Notes under the pieces: model-generated
What the model saw: only the letters and a program-made list of their open reading frames with translations
Told to the model about the DNA's origin: nothing
The model's database searches: none
In this document: piece by piece, positions 25,426 through 39,353 of the stretch
Position numbering within the stretch: the stretch's first letter is position 1
Layout: each line of letters opens with the position of its first letter
DNA from: Shewanella sediminis HAW-EB3
GTDB taxonomy: Bacteria; Pseudomonadota; Gammaproteobacteria; Enterobacterales; Shewanellaceae
Length of the DNA stretch: 64,000 nucleotides
Reading direction: 5' to 3'
Assembly (NCBI RefSeq): GCF_000018025.1
Contig: NC_009831.1
Location: 2,232,001-2,296,000, forward strand
Program-made: the position numbers and the translations under genes

Positions 25426-28400
25426 ATGTTACCTATCGATAAGTTACCAAAGTTATCTCATGAACAAACGCTAGAGCCCGTATATCTTGCCTTCCTGGCA
25501 GCGCTTGAGCAAAGTGATTTCACTGGTGATATCGATAAACGCTACAGTGCGCGTTTAGCGCAGGCGACAGATAACTCAGTGTATCAATTCCTTCCTCAAG
25601 CCGTTATCTACCCCAGAAGTCAGAAAGATGTGCGTTTAGTACTTATGCTGGCGACCAGTGCTGAATTTTCGCAAGTGGTATTCAGTGCCCGTGGTGGCGG
25701 TACAGGAACCAATGGCCAGGCGTTGACTCATGGATTAGTCCTGGACCTGTCTCGATATTTGAATAAGGTCATAGAAATTAACCCTGAGGAAGCGTGGGTT
25801 AGGGTCGAAGCCGGTGTGGTCAAAGATGCGCTTAATGACGCTTTGAGACCCCATGGATATTTCTTCAGTCCCGATCTCTCCACATCAAATAGGGCGACGA
25901 TGGGGGGGATGGTTAATACCGATGCCTCGGGAGCCGGTTCACTGGTTTATGGCAAAACCTCAGATCATGTTATCGGCCTCTCCAGTGTGCTATATGATGG
26001 TAGTGTGCTCGATACTTATTCAATCACGCCCAAGGAACTCGAGAATATTGATGCCGTGACATCTAACCCTCTCGGTCAAACCTTGCTGACGTCGATAGCT
26101 AATATTTGCAGTGACAAACGTCCACTCATTGAATCCAGATTTCCAAAACTTAATCGATTTTTAACGGGTTACGACCTTAAGAATGTCTGGAATGATGAGT
26201 TAACTGAATTTAACCTGTCGAGAATATTGACTGGCTCTGAAGGTACGCTTGCCGTTATTACCGAAGCTAAATTGAATATTACACCGCTTCCTTCGGTGCG
26301 AATGATGGTTAACATCAAGTACAACTCTTTCGAATCGGCGCTGCGTCATGCCCCAGAGCTCGTGAAAGCCAAAGCGACCGTTGTCGAAACGATAGACTCG
26401 AAAGTCCTTAATCTGGCGCAACAGGACATCATCTGGCACTCCGTTTCTGAGCTGATAAAAGATGTTCCCGGCAGTGTTATCGATGGACTCAATATGGTGG
26501 AGTTTGCCGGCGAGCAGGAGGAGGTCGAGGCTAAAGTCGCTGCATTAACCTCAGCATTAGAGACACAAATTGATGAAAGCGCCGGTGGGCTGCTCGGCTA
26601 TCAGGTCACCAATGATAAAAAGAGCATCAATACGATCTACGCCATGCGTAAGAAAGCCGTTGGCTTACTTGGCGCGGCTAAAGGACGTAGAAAACCGCTG
26701 GCCTTTGCAGAAGATACGGCCGTACCCCCTGAAAAACTCGCCGACTTCATCATGGAGTTCAGAGCCTTACTCGACAGTCATCAGCTTCAATATGGTATGT
26801 TTGGTCATGTTGACGCCGGCGTACTTCATGTCAGACCTGCACTGGATATGTGTGATATTGATGATGAAAGGTTGCTTAAAACCGTTTCGGACCAAGTGGC
26901 TGAGCTTACATTAAAATATGGCGGTTTGATGTGGGGAGAGCACGGTAAAGGCGTGCGTGGTGAATATGGTCCCTCGGTCTTTGGTGAAGAGCTGTACGGT
27001 GTTCTGGAAGAGGTTAAAGGGTTGTTTGACCCTAAGAATAAATTAAATCCCGGTAAGCTGGTGGCTCCTAAGGGGACAGGTGCACTGATTTATAATGTCG
27101 ATAGTGTTAAACGCGGCAGTTTCGATCGCCAAATTCCCATGGAAACCAGAGAGGCTTTCCCTGATGTGATGAACTGCAACGGCAATGGGCTTTGTTTCAA
27201 CTACAGTGCCTATTCACCCATGTGTCCATCTTTTAAAGTTACAGGGGATCGGGTTCAGTCTCCAAAAGGTCGAGCGGGCTTGATGCGAGAATGGTTACGC
27301 TTACTCGAATCCGAAGGCGTCGATGTCGACGCGCTTGCCAAATCCAAGCCCCTGGGCTGGTTGCAGCGCACTCAAAACACATTAAAAGCGAGCCGTGAGT
27401 ATGATTATTCACATGAAGTGATGGAGTCATTAAAAGGCTGTCTGGCCTGTAAGGCCTGCACATCTCAGTGTCCGGTTAAGGTCGATGTACCTAAGTTCAG
27501 GGCTCAGTTCTTTAATATCTATTATCAAAGGTATCTGCGCCCGGTGAAAGACTATCTCGTCGCGGGAATTGAAGAGAGCTTGCCGTTAATGGCAATAGCT
27601 CCAAGATTAACCAATGCCGTTTCTCAGAACCCGTTAAGTCAGTGGGTGATAAAGAGGTCTTTGGGTTATGTGGATGCTCCGGCACTATCGATACCGACAC
27701 TGAAACAACGTCTCGATGGCCACGCCTGTCGTGGTTATGATCTCGAAGCGCTGCAGAATATCCCCCAGGGTGAGCGCCAAAACTATGTGTTGGTGGTACA
27801 AGATCCCTTTAATAGCTTCTATGAAGCCGATACTGTCTATCACTTTATCAAGTTGATTGAAAAATTGGGCCTTAAGCCTGTGCTTTTACCCTTTAAACCC
27901 AATGGCAAGCCGATACATATTAAAGGCTTCCTCAGTAAATTTGCTAAGACGGCTCAGTCTTCGGCCGATTTCTTGACACAGGTTTTTGAGCTGAATATGC
28001 CGATGGTGGGTGTCGATCCTGCTATGGTGCTTTGCTACCGGGATGAATATCGTGAAGTGCTTGGGGATAGTTGTGGTGATTTTAATGTCAAGTTGTCTAA
28101 TGAATGGCTCTTAGAGGCTATCGAACATTGCGATAAGCTGACTGTTAATCAAGATGCTTCAAATGAATTCACCTGGTTCAGCCATTGTACCGAGTCAACG
28201 GCAAAACCTAATACCGCGACAGAGTGGAAGAAGATATTTAACCACTTCGGTGCAAAATTAGAGACGGTGAGTCTGGGGTGTTGTGGCATGGCTGGTACTT
28301 ATGGCCATGAAGCCGAGAATCAAGAAAGATCTCGAGAGCTATTTTCCATGTCCTGGGAGCAAACGTTAAAGTCATTACCCAGTGAACAGATCTTAGTGTC

Positions 28401-28485
28401 CGGTTACTCTTGTCGAAGTCAGGTGAAACGTTTCGGTGGTTTTAAGCCCAGACATCCGGTTCAGGCGTTATTGGCGCTTTTATAA
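25426..28485 (+). CDS. ydiJ: FAD/Fe-S D-2-hydroxyacid dehydrogenase, YdiJ type
   Basis: 1019 residues, essentially the length of E. coli YdiJ (1018), reported as a D-2-hydroxyglutarate dehydrogenase. Order: FAD_binding_4 domain (about 55-270, FSARGGGTGTNGQALTHG), FAD-oxidase C-terminal domain (about 290-560, MFGHVDAGVLHVRPALDM, WGEHGKGVRGEYG), an iron-sulphur segment with CNGNGLCFNYSAYSPMCPSF and CLACKACTSQCP, and a cysteine-rich CCG-type region (SLGCCGMAGTYGHE) near the C-terminus. Cytoplasmic or membrane-associated electron donor to quinones. The start ATG lies just beyond the MITE cluster, so its promoter may be element-derived. Confidence 0.9.
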   Translation: MLPIDKLPKLSHEQTLEPVYLAFLAALEQSDFTGDIDKRYSARLAQATDNSVYQFLPQAVIYPRSQKDVRLVLMLATSAEFSQVVFSARGGGTGTNGQALTHGLVLDLSRYLNKVIEINPEEAWVRVEAGVVKDALNDALRPHGYFFSPDLSTSNRATMGGMVNTDASGAGSLVYGKTSDHVIGLSSVLYDGSVLDTYSITPKELENIDAVTSNPLGQTLLTSIANICSDKRPLIESRFPKLNRFLTGYDLKNVWNDELTEFNLSRILTGSEGTLAVITEAKLNITPLPSVRMMVNIKYNSFESALRHAPELVKAKATVVETIDSKVLNLAQQDIIWHSVSELIKDVPGSVIDGLNMVEFAGEQEEVEAKVAALTSALETQIDESAGGLLGYQVTNDKKSINTIYAMRKKAVGLLGAAKGRRKPLAFAEDTAVPPEKLADFIMEFRALLDSHQLQYGMFGHVDAGVLHVRPALDMCDIDDERLLKTVSDQVAELTLKYGGLMWGEHGKGVRGEYGPSVFGEELYGVLEEVKGLFDPKNKLNPGKLVAPKGTGALIYNVDSVKRGSFDRQIPMETREAFPDVMNCNGNGLCFNYSAYSPMCPSFKVTGDRVQSPKGRAGLMREWLRLLESEGVDVDALAKSKPLGWLQRTQNTLKASREYDYSHEVMESLKGCLACKACTSQCPVKVDVPKFRAQFFNIYYQRYLRPVKDYLVAGIEESLPLMAIAPRLTNAVSQNPLSQWVIKRSLGYVDAPALSIPTLKQRLDGHACRGYDLEALQNIPQGERQNYVLVVQDPFNSFYEADTVYHFIKLIEKLGLKPVLLPFKPNGKPIHIKGFLSKFAKTAQSSADFLTQVFELNMPMVGVDPAMVLCYRDEYREVLGDSCGDFNVKLSNEWLLEAIEHCDKLTVNQDASNEFTWFSHCTESTAKPNTATEWKKIFNHFGAKLETVSLGCCGMAGTYGHEAENQERSRELFSMSWEQTLKSLPSEQILVSGYSCRSQVKRFGGFKPRHPVQALLALL

Positions 28486-28510
28486 ACCATTAATCTGGCT
28501 AACAGCGACA

Positions 28511-28548
28511 AAAGCCAGGTGTTGTACCGGTTGGTATTACCTGGCTTT
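28511..28548 (+). terminator. ydiJ terminator with a palindromic loop
   Basis: Stem AAAGCCAGGT/ACCTGGCTTT (28511-28520 and 28539-28548), 26 bases past the stop. The 18-base loop contains TACCGGTTGGTA, close to the dispersed ATACCNATNGGTAT repeat. Confidence 0.8.
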
Positions 28549-28567
28549 GTTGTTTTAAGGAGTTGAT

Positions 28568-29008
28568 ATGAGTGAAAGTAGCAAGACCGCTGATTGTGAG
28601 TTAGCTAAGCTGACTAAAGGGGCGCCGCTTTGCTCTGAGGACCCCCTGTTTAATATCACTACTCAGGGTGACTGGTATTATCGAGGAGAGCGATTACCGA
28701 ACAAGTTTGCCCGGCTCTTCTCCTCGATTTTACACTGTATCGACGGCCAATATTACCTGATCACTCCAGCTGAAAAGTTACGGGTAATGGTTGCTGATGC
28801 GGCGTTAATCATCGTGGGTTACGAACAGAAAGAGCATGCATTTTTGCTAGACTCTGCTCTTGAGACGAAGCATAAGGTGGAAAATGTGAAGGCATTTGAA
28901 CTTAATGATGAAGGCATTTTCCTTGAGTTAGAGAGAGGCCTCAAAGCTAAATTGGGCCGTGCTTGCTATTACCGCTTTATCAATCAGTTCATAATTTCTG
29001 AAAATTAA
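28568..29008 (+). CDS. DUF1285 family protein
   Basis: 146 residues, AAGGAG ribosome site. The pattern DPLFNITTQGDWYYRGERLPNKFARLFSSILHCIDGQYYLITPAEKLRV matches the DUF1285 family as I remember it, small cytoplasmic proteins of unknown function common in gammaproteobacteria. No membrane segment or signal. It follows the ydiJ terminator, so it is probably transcribed on its own. Confidence 0.8.
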   Translation: MSESSKTADCELAKLTKGAPLCSEDPLFNITTQGDWYYRGERLPNKFARLFSSILHCIDGQYYLITPAEKLRVMVADAALIIVGYEQKEHAFLLDSALETKHKVENVKAFELNDEGIFLELERGLKAKLGRACYYRFINQFIISEN

Positions 29009-29120
29009 AATAATTAATCAAAGGCTTAAGCTTTAATTCGTAATTAGTTATGACTAATGCTAGTTTCCTGCAGGCTAAGTGGTAGTATTAAATCAGGTGC
29101 TGACGGATGGGAGATGCTGA

Positions 29121-29540
29121 TTGAAACAGTATGAAAGCCTCGGGTATCTGGTGTCGCATTTGAATATTGATCTACAAAATGCATTGGATCAAAAACTCAA
29201 ACGTTACCAACTCGATATAAAACTCTGGCCGGTTCTTTTTGCCTTGTGGCAAGAGGAGGGGATCACACAGACTGAGTTATCTAAACGGTGCGACGTTGCA
29301 CATTATACGATGACACGCTTGCTCGACCAACTACAGGTACAAGGCCTGGTTACCCGCCATCAAGAAGCTGACAATCGTCGCGCATTTCACATTTTTCTTA
29401 CCGATGCCGGAAAGGCGTTAGAGCAAGATCTTGTGATCGAAGCCGAGCGAGTCAACGCCAACTTTCTTGATAACCTCTCGGGTGATGAGCGCTTAGCCCT
29501 TATGGCCTTACTCAATAAAATTAATCGATTCCCCGAATGA
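29121..29540 (+). CDS. MarR-family transcriptional regulator
   Basis: 139 residues, TTG start with GGGAG eight bases upstream; no in-frame ATG at a sensible position. Winged helix-turn-helix at about 45-105: ITQTELSKRCDVAHYTMTRLLDQLQVQGLVTRHQEADNRRAFHIFLTDAG, including the DxRxx wing. The target is not evident. The next gene downstream is a small lipoprotein, 70 bases away. Confidence 0.88.
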   Translation: MKQYESLGYLVSHLNIDLQNALDQKLKRYQLDIKLWPVLFALWQEEGITQTELSKRCDVAHYTMTRLLDQLQVQGLVTRHQEADNRRAFHIFLTDAGKALEQDLVIEAERVNANFLDNLSGDERLALMALLNKINRFPE

Positions 29541-29610
29541 TCGATTAGTGATTTTGAATCACTTTCTTTTATGCCGTTATTAAATTCGCCAGGTTCAATC
29601 AGAGGATCTT

Positions 29611-30015
29611 ATGATCAAGTATCTGCCTTTACTCTTGTTATCTTTCGCCGTGAGCGCGTGTTCAATCAATATCAATAAACCCAAGTCCAAATCTGATACC
29701 TCTATACACTCTTCATCCGGGGTTTACCTTGAAAGGTTTGAACTGGCTAGTGGCGCCACATTAGTGGTGAGTGAAGGAAGCTTAGAGCCGCGATCCATAG
29801 GAAGTATCACTGTAAAACTGTATCGAGATCTATCTGTAGGTGATTTTGCTGCCGCAGTGTCGTTTCCCCGAGATGGCACCATTTTAAAGGCGATGCTAAT
29901 CGAGAATGGCACAGATAAACAGAAACTTTCTATTACGACTGTGACGGCTGGAAGCGGTAATTACCAGGACAGTCATCAGATCTGCATTAAAGACAATTCT
30001 ATCGGCCTGTGTTAA
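29611..30015 (+). CDS. Small predicted lipoprotein, function unknown
   Basis: 134 residues. Signal peptide with lipobox (AVSAC, Cys about 17), then a Lys/Ser-rich linker and a beta-rich domain ending in a pair of cysteines (HQICIKDNSIGLC). I recognise no family. RBS GAGG upstream of the ATG. Likely outer-membrane anchored. A minus-strand gene of unknown function converges on it 20 bases downstream. Confidence 0.75.
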   Translation: MIKYLPLLLLSFAVSACSININKPKSKSDTSIHSSSGVYLERFELASGATLVVSEGSLEPRSIGSITVKLYRDLSVGDFAAAVSFPRDGTILKAMLIENGTDKQKLSITTVTAGSGNYQDSHQICIKDNSIGLC

Positions 30016-30035
30016 CCGGCAACGCCGTGTCTAGC

Positions 30036-30380
30036 TTAGTTAAGAAGTAAGAATAGTAAACCTGAAAGGGTTAAGAAAATGGTCATATTTTGAAGCAGTT
30101 TTCTACTCTGCAGTAAATTTTCTTTGCCTTGGTTGATACTGGTGACCAGGTTATTTCTCTTATAGATCCTGCAGACCATCTGTTCAGATGTAGGGTCTAT
30201 AAGTAATTGAAAACGACATGGATTACCATCATTCAGCTTGATTTTATGTTCGCTGTTCTGACTGAAGTTCAGTTTTCTAGATACCATTTTCCCGTTGACA
30301 AACACTTGCTCTAACCCGCACCAGTTGCTGGCTTGAAGTTCGACAATATCTTGGTTGAGATCATACTTGAAAGTAACCAT
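30036..30380 (-). CDS. Hypothetical C-tail-anchored protein
   Basis: 114 residues. N-terminal about 85 residues are polar and beta-rich (VTFKYDLNQDIVELQASNWCGLEQVFVNGKMVSRK), and the C-terminus is one membrane helix (about 95-114, MTIFLTLSGLLFLLLN). No signal peptide, so the predicted topology is a cytoplasmic head with a C-terminal anchor. Family not recognised. Codon use looks like its neighbours. Confidence 0.7.
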   Translation of the reverse strand: MVTFKYDLNQDIVELQASNWCGLEQVFVNGKMVSRKLNFSQNSEHKIKLNDGNPCRFQLLIDPTSEQMVCRIYKRNNLVTSINQGKENLLQSRKLLQNMTIFLTLSGLLFLLLN

Positions 30381-30497
30381 AGCGTTTTCCTACGCGAGAT
30401 AATGAGGCTCTAAGTCAAGCAGACAAATATGACATTATCCAGTCGAAAGGATGAAATTTCTGTGTCAAATTTCTATCCCTTTGGCTGCACTGGTAAA

Positions 30498-30540
30498 AAA
30501 ATTTAATTAAAAAAAGGGACGAAATTAATATTTCGTCCCT
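30498..30540 (-). terminator. Leucine dehydrogenase gene terminator
   Basis: Stem AGGGACGAAAT/ATTTCGTCCCT with a TAA-type loop (30515-30540); T-rich on the minus strand beyond it. Confidence 0.9.
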
Positions 30541-30583
30541 TCAGAGAAGTTTAGGAAATGTGTGTAGTATTTTTCCTAAAGAC

Positions 30584-31618
30584 TTAGCTTTTGGCGGCTT
30601 CAATGATGTTACGTGCCATCTCATCGGCAACAGAACCTGTCGTTCTGTCCTGCTCGTCTGCCTGGGCAAATATTCTCATCAGAGTGCCGTAGATCTCTTC
30701 GACTTTTTTAGTCGATGAGGTCACGTCATAATCTTTTTCGAACGACACGTTGATAATGCCACCGGCATTGATCACATAGTCCGGCGCATACAAGATATCG
30801 AGCTCTTTAAGCTTCTCACCATGACGTGGCTCGGCTAACTGGTTATTGGCACAACCGGCAACGATCGTCGCTTTAAGTTGTGGGATGGTGACATCATTAA
30901 TGGTTGCACCCAATGCACAAGGAGCGTAAACATCGACATCTTGCTTATAGATATCTTGTGGGGCCACCACGGTAGCCCCGAACTCTGTGGCTACCTTGTC
31001 TAATGAAGACTGGTGGATATCGGTAACGATTAGCTCGGCTCCCTCTTCGTGTAGGTGACGACATAGGTAATAACCAACATGGCCAACACCCTGAACTGAG
31101 ATTTTAAGCCCTTTGAGAGAGTCAAGGCCGCGCTGATGCTTTACGGCAGCCTTTATTCCTAAATATGTACCCAAGGCGGTGAAAGGTGATGGATCACCAC
31201 TTTTACCCTCAAGGCCTGCCATATATGGCGTCTCTTCATGGGCAATCATAATATCCGCGGTTGATACACCGACATCTTCAGCCGAATAATATTTTCCACC
31301 CAGGCCGTGGATACAACGGCCGAAAGCACGAAATAGTGCTTCTCTGTTTTCAGTCTCAGGATCGGCGATGATCACAGACTTTCCGCCGCCCATCTCTAAT
31401 CCGGCAAGGGCATTTTTATAGGTCATGCCACGTGATAGTCTTAATACATCATTTAAGGCTTCGTCGTCAGACTCGTAGTTCCACATTCTACAGCCACCGA
31501 CAGCAGGCCCTAGTTTTGTATTGTGGATGGCGATAATCGCTTTTAAGCCACTTTCTTTGTCCTGACAAAAGACAACCTGTTCATGTTCGTCAAAAGAGAT
31601 ATGATTGAATACAGCCAC
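30584..31618 (-). CDS. ldh: Leucine (branched-chain amino acid) dehydrogenase
   Basis: 344 residues from the GTG at 31618, which has GGAG about nine bases upstream; a longer frame from 31657 runs into the leader. Glu/Leu/Phe/Val dehydrogenase family, NAD-dependent oxidative deamination of leucine, isoleucine and valine. Motifs: LGPAVGGCRMW, GLEMGGGKSVI with catalytic Lys80 (the number used in Bacillus LeuDH), GVGHVGYYL dinucleotide motif, GCANNQL. It supports branched-chain amino acid catabolism. Single gene. Confidence 0.92.
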   Translation of the reverse strand: MAVFNHISFDEHEQVVFCQDKESGLKAIIAIHNTKLGPAVGGCRMWNYESDDEALNDVLRLSRGMTYKNALAGLEMGGGKSVIIADPETENREALFRAFGRCIHGLGGKYYSAEDVGVSTADIMIAHEETPYMAGLEGKSGDPSPFTALGTYLGIKAAVKHQRGLDSLKGLKISVQGVGHVGYYLCRHLHEEGAELIVTDIHQSSLDKVATEFGATVVAPQDIYKQDVDVYAPCALGATINDVTIPQLKATIVAGCANNQLAEPRHGEKLKELDILYAPDYVINAGGIINVSFEKDYDVTSSTKKVEEIYGTLMRIFAQADEQDRTTGSVADEMARNIIEAAKS

Positions 31619-31877
31619 GTACAGTTCTCCGCTGGGGAATGAAAACGTCGAGAACATGAAACGTTCATTCGACGACTTATTTAAATTTATTGCAGAACGA
31701 TAGCATTTAGAGATACCCTCAACAAAGTAAAGATTTGGATTAATTGTGATCTGCGTGGCAATTTAGCTTTCCACTTTACGTTAACGTAAAGTTGAGTGCC
31801 GTTTCTTTGGTCAAGGTCGGGACACTTTTGAAAAGCGCTCGCAGATGTACAGAATAACAATAAGATAGGAATGAAGT

Positions 31878-32321
31878 ATGACGGAGCAAGCAGTCGAGCA
31901 ATCTCAAGAGATTGATCAGGAAAAACAGGAAGCGCTGAGACAAGAGTGGATCAGAGAACATTTTCAAAAAGCGAATCGTTTTCTCGCCGAAAAGGGAGTG
32001 ATCCCAAGTAATGTTATTGTTGATGAAAGCCGTTATTTAGCGCCTTACGTTGCAATTTGGAAAATGGAATCTAAACAGCCGAAGAAGCAGACATTTTGGG
32101 TGATGTCCGGCGATCTTCCCTCGGATTATGTCGATGTGAATGTTGCCGGAACGGCGCGTGAGGCGATTCGTCATTTCTCTATGATGTGGCAGCTGAAGGC
32201 TGAAAACTTACATAAATCCGGCGCAACCAAAGATCCTATGCAGGCGAAGTTTGCACAGCTACTCGTATCACGGGCAGAAAGCCTCTATCAGATCCATAAT
32301 GACGAAAAGTTGTGGGCGTGA
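31878..32321 (+). CDS. DUF4826-like conserved protein
   Basis: 147 residues, soluble. A Gln/Glu-rich N-terminal helix (about 1-35) is followed by a compact domain with WKMESKQPKKQTFWVMSGDLPSDYVDVNVAGTAREAIRHFSMMWQLKAENL. I associate this with DUF4826, found in Shewanella and Vibrio relatives, function unknown. GGAATGAAGT precedes the ATG. Ends with its own terminator. Confidence 0.72.
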   Translation: MTEQAVEQSQEIDQEKQEALRQEWIREHFQKANRFLAEKGVIPSNVIVDESRYLAPYVAIWKMESKQPKKQTFWVMSGDLPSDYVDVNVAGTAREAIRHFSMMWQLKAENLHKSGATKDPMQAKFAQLLVSRAESLYQIHNDEKLWA

Positions 32322-32361
32322 TCAGTTAGCACATTCTCTGTGTTTACTGTTTTGAGATATG

Positions 32362-32390
32362 AAAATGGCACCTTTTATGGTGCCATTTTT
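32362..32390 (+). terminator. Terminator after DUF4826 gene
   Basis: AAAATGGCACC/GGTGCCATTTT stem with a T run, 40 bases after the stop. Confidence 0.93.
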
Positions 32391-32474
32391 ATTGGCTGTT
32401 CATAATACTGCCTGAGCTATTCTCACCTGCCACATATTAAGCCAGGTATTAGTCCGCTAGATATCAGATATAAA

Positions 32475-32502
32475 AAAGCGGTAAGTATCAACTTACCGCT
32501 TT
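32475..32502 (-). terminator. purB operon terminator
   Basis: Stem AAAGCGGTAAGT/ACTTACCGCTTT with an ATCA loop; T run on the minus strand. It ends mnmA-hflD-purB. Confidence 0.93.
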
Positions 32503-32539
32503 CTCATAGCTTAAAGATAGCTCGCCATTAAGGCTAAGA

Positions 32540-33931
<1,392 letters not shown>

Positions 33932-33935
33932 TTAT

Positions 33936-34550
33936 TTATAGGGTGAGGCTTTTTTTTGCCGTATCGACTATTGTTTTTCTGGCGAAGACAAGGTGTCTGC
34001 GCTTGCCTCCTAATTGGCGCCACAATACTGCGCTGCGCATGGCAGACAGTAAAAGTGCACGGATTTTTTCCTGTACTTGAGATTGTTTCAGATACTCCGG
34101 ATTACCCGAGATTTGAATTTTTGGACCTAAGGTGCTGATAATATCGCTATAGATACCAGCGAAATTGGCGATGACCTGCTCGTCGGTGATCTCAAAGTGG
34201 TGGAGCTGACGGTGAATCTGATTGATTCTTTCCGATAAAATGCTCATGGCATTGCCACGAGCCAACTTTCTCTCTAAGGCTAATATACCGACAAGGTATC
34301 GAGTCACTTCGACATCTTTATCTTTAGCATCACCGAGTTGATTGATGATGAGTTGGTAGCCTTTATTTAAGGCTACCTTGTCAGCATAAACATCTGAGGT
34401 CGTGTCTGGATTCGTGACTAAGACAGTGTTTAAACAGGCAGCGAGACTATCTCGGTCTGAGTTTCCATGTCTGGCTATGTGTTGCACTTGTGCCACGGCC
34501 TGCAAAATTCCTGCAAAAGCCATAGTACGGTCAATTAGCTGATCGCTCAC
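33936..34550 (-). CDS. hflD: HflD, high-frequency-lysogenisation protein homologue
   Basis: 204 residues, all-helical. Full-length similarity to HflD/YcfC ([41 protein letters not shown] type segments). In E. coli it is a peripheral inner-membrane protein that binds lambda CII; its normal role is unclear. Three bases separate it from mnmA, and purB follows, the conserved context. Confidence 0.93.
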   Translation of the reverse strand: MSDQLIDRTMAFAGILQAVAQVQHIARHGNSDRDSLAACLNTVLVTNPDTTSDVYADKVALNKGYQLIINQLGDAKDKDVEVTRYLVGILALERKLARGNAMSILSERINQIHRQLHHFEITDEQVIANFAGIYSDIISTLGPKIQISGNPEYLKQSQVQEKIRALLLSAMRSAVLWRQLGGKRRHLVFARKTIVDTAKKSLTL

Positions 34551-34553
34551 GTG

Positions 34554-35672
34554 TTATTCTCTAATTAATGAATCGATGATACCGCCACCTAAGCAAAGCT
34601 CGGCATCATAAAACACCGCCGATTGACCAGGGGTCACAGCGGCTACGGGCTCATCGAATATGACTTTTATTCTATCATCGCCTTCATAAGTTAATGTGCA
34701 GGCAACATCTCTTTGGCGGTAGCGAGTCTTGACCGTGATCTGAGCACCATCGATAGGTCCTTTTCGGTCGACCCAGTGGAGTTGATCGGCATAGAAGCCC
34801 ACCGACATTAATCTTGGGTGATGACCGCCTTGACCGACAACGAGTACGTTTCTGTCCATCTCTTTGTCGACCACATACCAAGGGTCATCATTACTGTTCT
34901 TCATGCCACCGATCCCGAGCCCTTTTCGCTGACCTAAGGTGTGGTACATGAGACCCTGGTGTTTGCCGATGATTTCACCTTCGGCGGTTTCGATGTTTCC
35001 TGGCTGTGCAGGCAAGAAGGTGCTCAGGAAATCAGTAAACTTTCGTTCGCCGATAAAACAGATCCCGGTACTGTCTTTCTTATCGTGGGTGACAAGACCC
35101 ATCTCTTTCGCTATCTCTCTGACTTCGCTCTTTTCGAGTTCGCCTACAGGGAAAAGTGAGCGGGAAATTTGCTCATGGCTTAAGGTATAGAGGAAGTAGC
35201 TTTGATCTTTATTGCCATCTCTGCCTCGTAACATCTGGCTTTGACCGCTTTCATCGCTTCTGCGAACATAATGACCCATAGCGATATAGTCAGCATCTAA
35301 GATGTCATCAGCAAACTCGAGAAAAGCTTTAAACTTAATCTCCTTATTACAGATGATATCAGGATTTGGCGTTCTGCCCGCTTTATATTCGGCTAAAAAA
35401 TACTCGAACACATTGTCCCAATATTCAGAGGCGAAGTTGACTGTGTGTAGTTTGATACCCAGCTTGTCACATACTGCTTGTGCATCTTTTAGATCGTCTG
35501 CCGCAGCACAATATTCATCGGTGTCATCTTCTTCCCAATTTTTCATGAAAAGACCTTCGACCTGATATCCCTGTTTAAGTAACAGGTAAGCCGAAACTGA
35601 TGAATCAACACCGCCAGACATGCCGACGATGACTTTTTTATTGTTAATAGCAGTGGGTTCGATTAATGCCAT
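34554..35672 (-). CDS. mnmA: tRNA 2-thiouridylase MnmA
   Basis: 372 residues. PP-loop ATPase that thiolates U34 of tRNA-Lys, -Glu and -Gln. P-loop [15 protein letters not shown] near residue 18; catalytic cysteines in [13 protein letters not shown] (about 103) and [12 protein letters not shown] (about 200). The C-terminal barrel holds [10 protein letters not shown]. Its substrate class includes the tRNA-Lys(UUU) encoded ten times at 4549-6224. First gene of the mnmA-hflD-purB unit. Confidence 0.97.
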   Translation of the reverse strand: MALIEPTAINNKKVIVGMSGGVDSSVSAYLLLKQGYQVEGLFMKNWEEDDTDEYCAAADDLKDAQAVCDKLGIKLHTVNFASEYWDNVFEYFLAEYKAGRTPNPDIICNKEIKFKAFLEFADDILDADYIAMGHYVRRSDESGQSQMLRGRDGNKDQSYFLYTLSHEQISRSLFPVGELEKSEVREIAKEMGLVTHDKKDSTGICFIGERKFTDFLSTFLPAQPGNIETAEGEIIGKHQGLMYHTLGQRKGLGIGGMKNSNDDPWYVVDKEMDRNVLVVGQGGHHPRLMSVGFYADQLHWVDRKGPIDGAQITVKTRYRQRDVACTLTYEGDDRIKVIFDEPVAAVTPGQSAVFYDAELCLGGGIIDSLIRE

Positions 35673-35918
35673 AGATCCTAAAACCGTTGAATGTGTCTTC
35701 GCAGCCTATTGTCCGTGATCATCCAGAAAAGATCCAAAGTGATACAGGAAATAAGCTACATTTTCGGGGGCGTATTCTATCACGCATTCGAGCCCGGGGC
35801 TAACCTCAGATGGTCCCCATTAAGCAGTTCCAGCGGATAGTGAATTTTGTTACGAAAGTCACCGAGGCTGGATAATACCAGAGGACTCCTAAGCATTGGC
35901 TCTAAATTCTGTATCTCC

Positions 35919-36629
35919 TCATAAGTTAACCATATCTATACGCTGGTATTCTCCGGATTGGAGATCGTTAAGACTCCATTGTCCTATTTTATAGCGAATT
36001 AATCTGAGAGTGGGAAACCCTATGTTTGCCGTCATTCTTCTTACCTGACGGTTTCGGCCTTCACAGATTTGAATCTCGAGCCAAGTCGTCGGGATACCTT
36101 TACGCTCTCTGATAGGTGGAGTACGTGGCCATACATCGGGTTGAGTCATTATCATGACTTTTGCCGGCAAGGTCATCCCATCCTTTAGCTCGACACCATG
36201 GCGTAACTTATCTACATCTGCTTCATTGGGTTCACCTTCAACCTGAGCCCAATAGGTCTTGAAAGTTTTTTTCTTAGGCTCGGTAATTTTTGATTGTAAT
36301 TTCCCGTCGTTGGTGAGTAAAAGCAGGCCTTCACTATCTCGGTCCAACCGCCCGGCAGCATAGACATCCGGAATGGGAATGTAGTCTTTTAAGGTTTGTC
36401 GTCCCTGCTCATCGGTGAACTGGCAAAGTACATCGAATGGCTTGTTAAACAAGACGATGATGGGATCTTTTGCTCTGGGCTTAACCGTTTTACGGGTTTT
36501 GTGTTTTTCAGCCCCCAGGTGTGGGCTTTTTGCCTTATTAAATCTGTTGGTAACTTTGCCTCTGCGATCTGTCGAGGAAGGAGAAGTGGCGCTTTTAGAT
36601 CTTGTTTGACGAGAATTTGTGTGACTCAC
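35919..36629 (-). CDS. rluE: 23S rRNA pseudouridine synthase, RluE-like
   Basis: 236 residues. A basic, disordered N-terminus (about 1-50, Arg/Lys/Ser rich) precedes the RsuA/RluB/E/F-type catalytic domain: [15 protein letters not shown], then [19 protein letters not shown] with the catalytic Asp, and [28 protein letters not shown]. coli RluE modifies U2457 of 23S rRNA. As in E. coli it lies divergent to an icd gene. RluE is favoured over paralogues by context and by the lack of an S4 domain. Confidence 0.88.
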   Translation of the reverse strand: MSHTNSRQTRSKSATSPSSTDRRGKVTNRFNKAKSPHLGAEKHKTRKTVKPRAKDPIIVLFNKPFDVLCQFTDEQGRQTLKDYIPIPDVYAAGRLDRDSEGLLLLTNDGKLQSKITEPKKKTFKTYWAQVEGEPNEADVDKLRHGVELKDGMTLPAKVMIMTQPDVWPRTPPIRERKGIPTTWLEIQICEGRNRQVRRMTANIGFPTLRLIRYKIGQWSLNDLQSGEYQRIDMVNL

Positions 36630-39238
<2,609 letters not shown>

Positions 39239-39302
39239 CACTATTTGAACAATGAAGTGGTCCGCCGCTTCGTTGTGATAATTTAGGAATGTTGAGAAAA
39301 TA

Positions 39303-39337
39303 AAAAGGCAGGGAATATTACATTCCCTGCCTTTTTT
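39303..39337. terminator. Bidirectional terminator, icd / cspD
   Basis: AAAGGCAGGGAAT/ATTCCCTGCCTTTTTT stem-loop with A and T runs on both sides, between convergent icd and cspD. Confidence 0.93.
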
Positions 39338-39353
39338 GTCTTACATCGCACCA

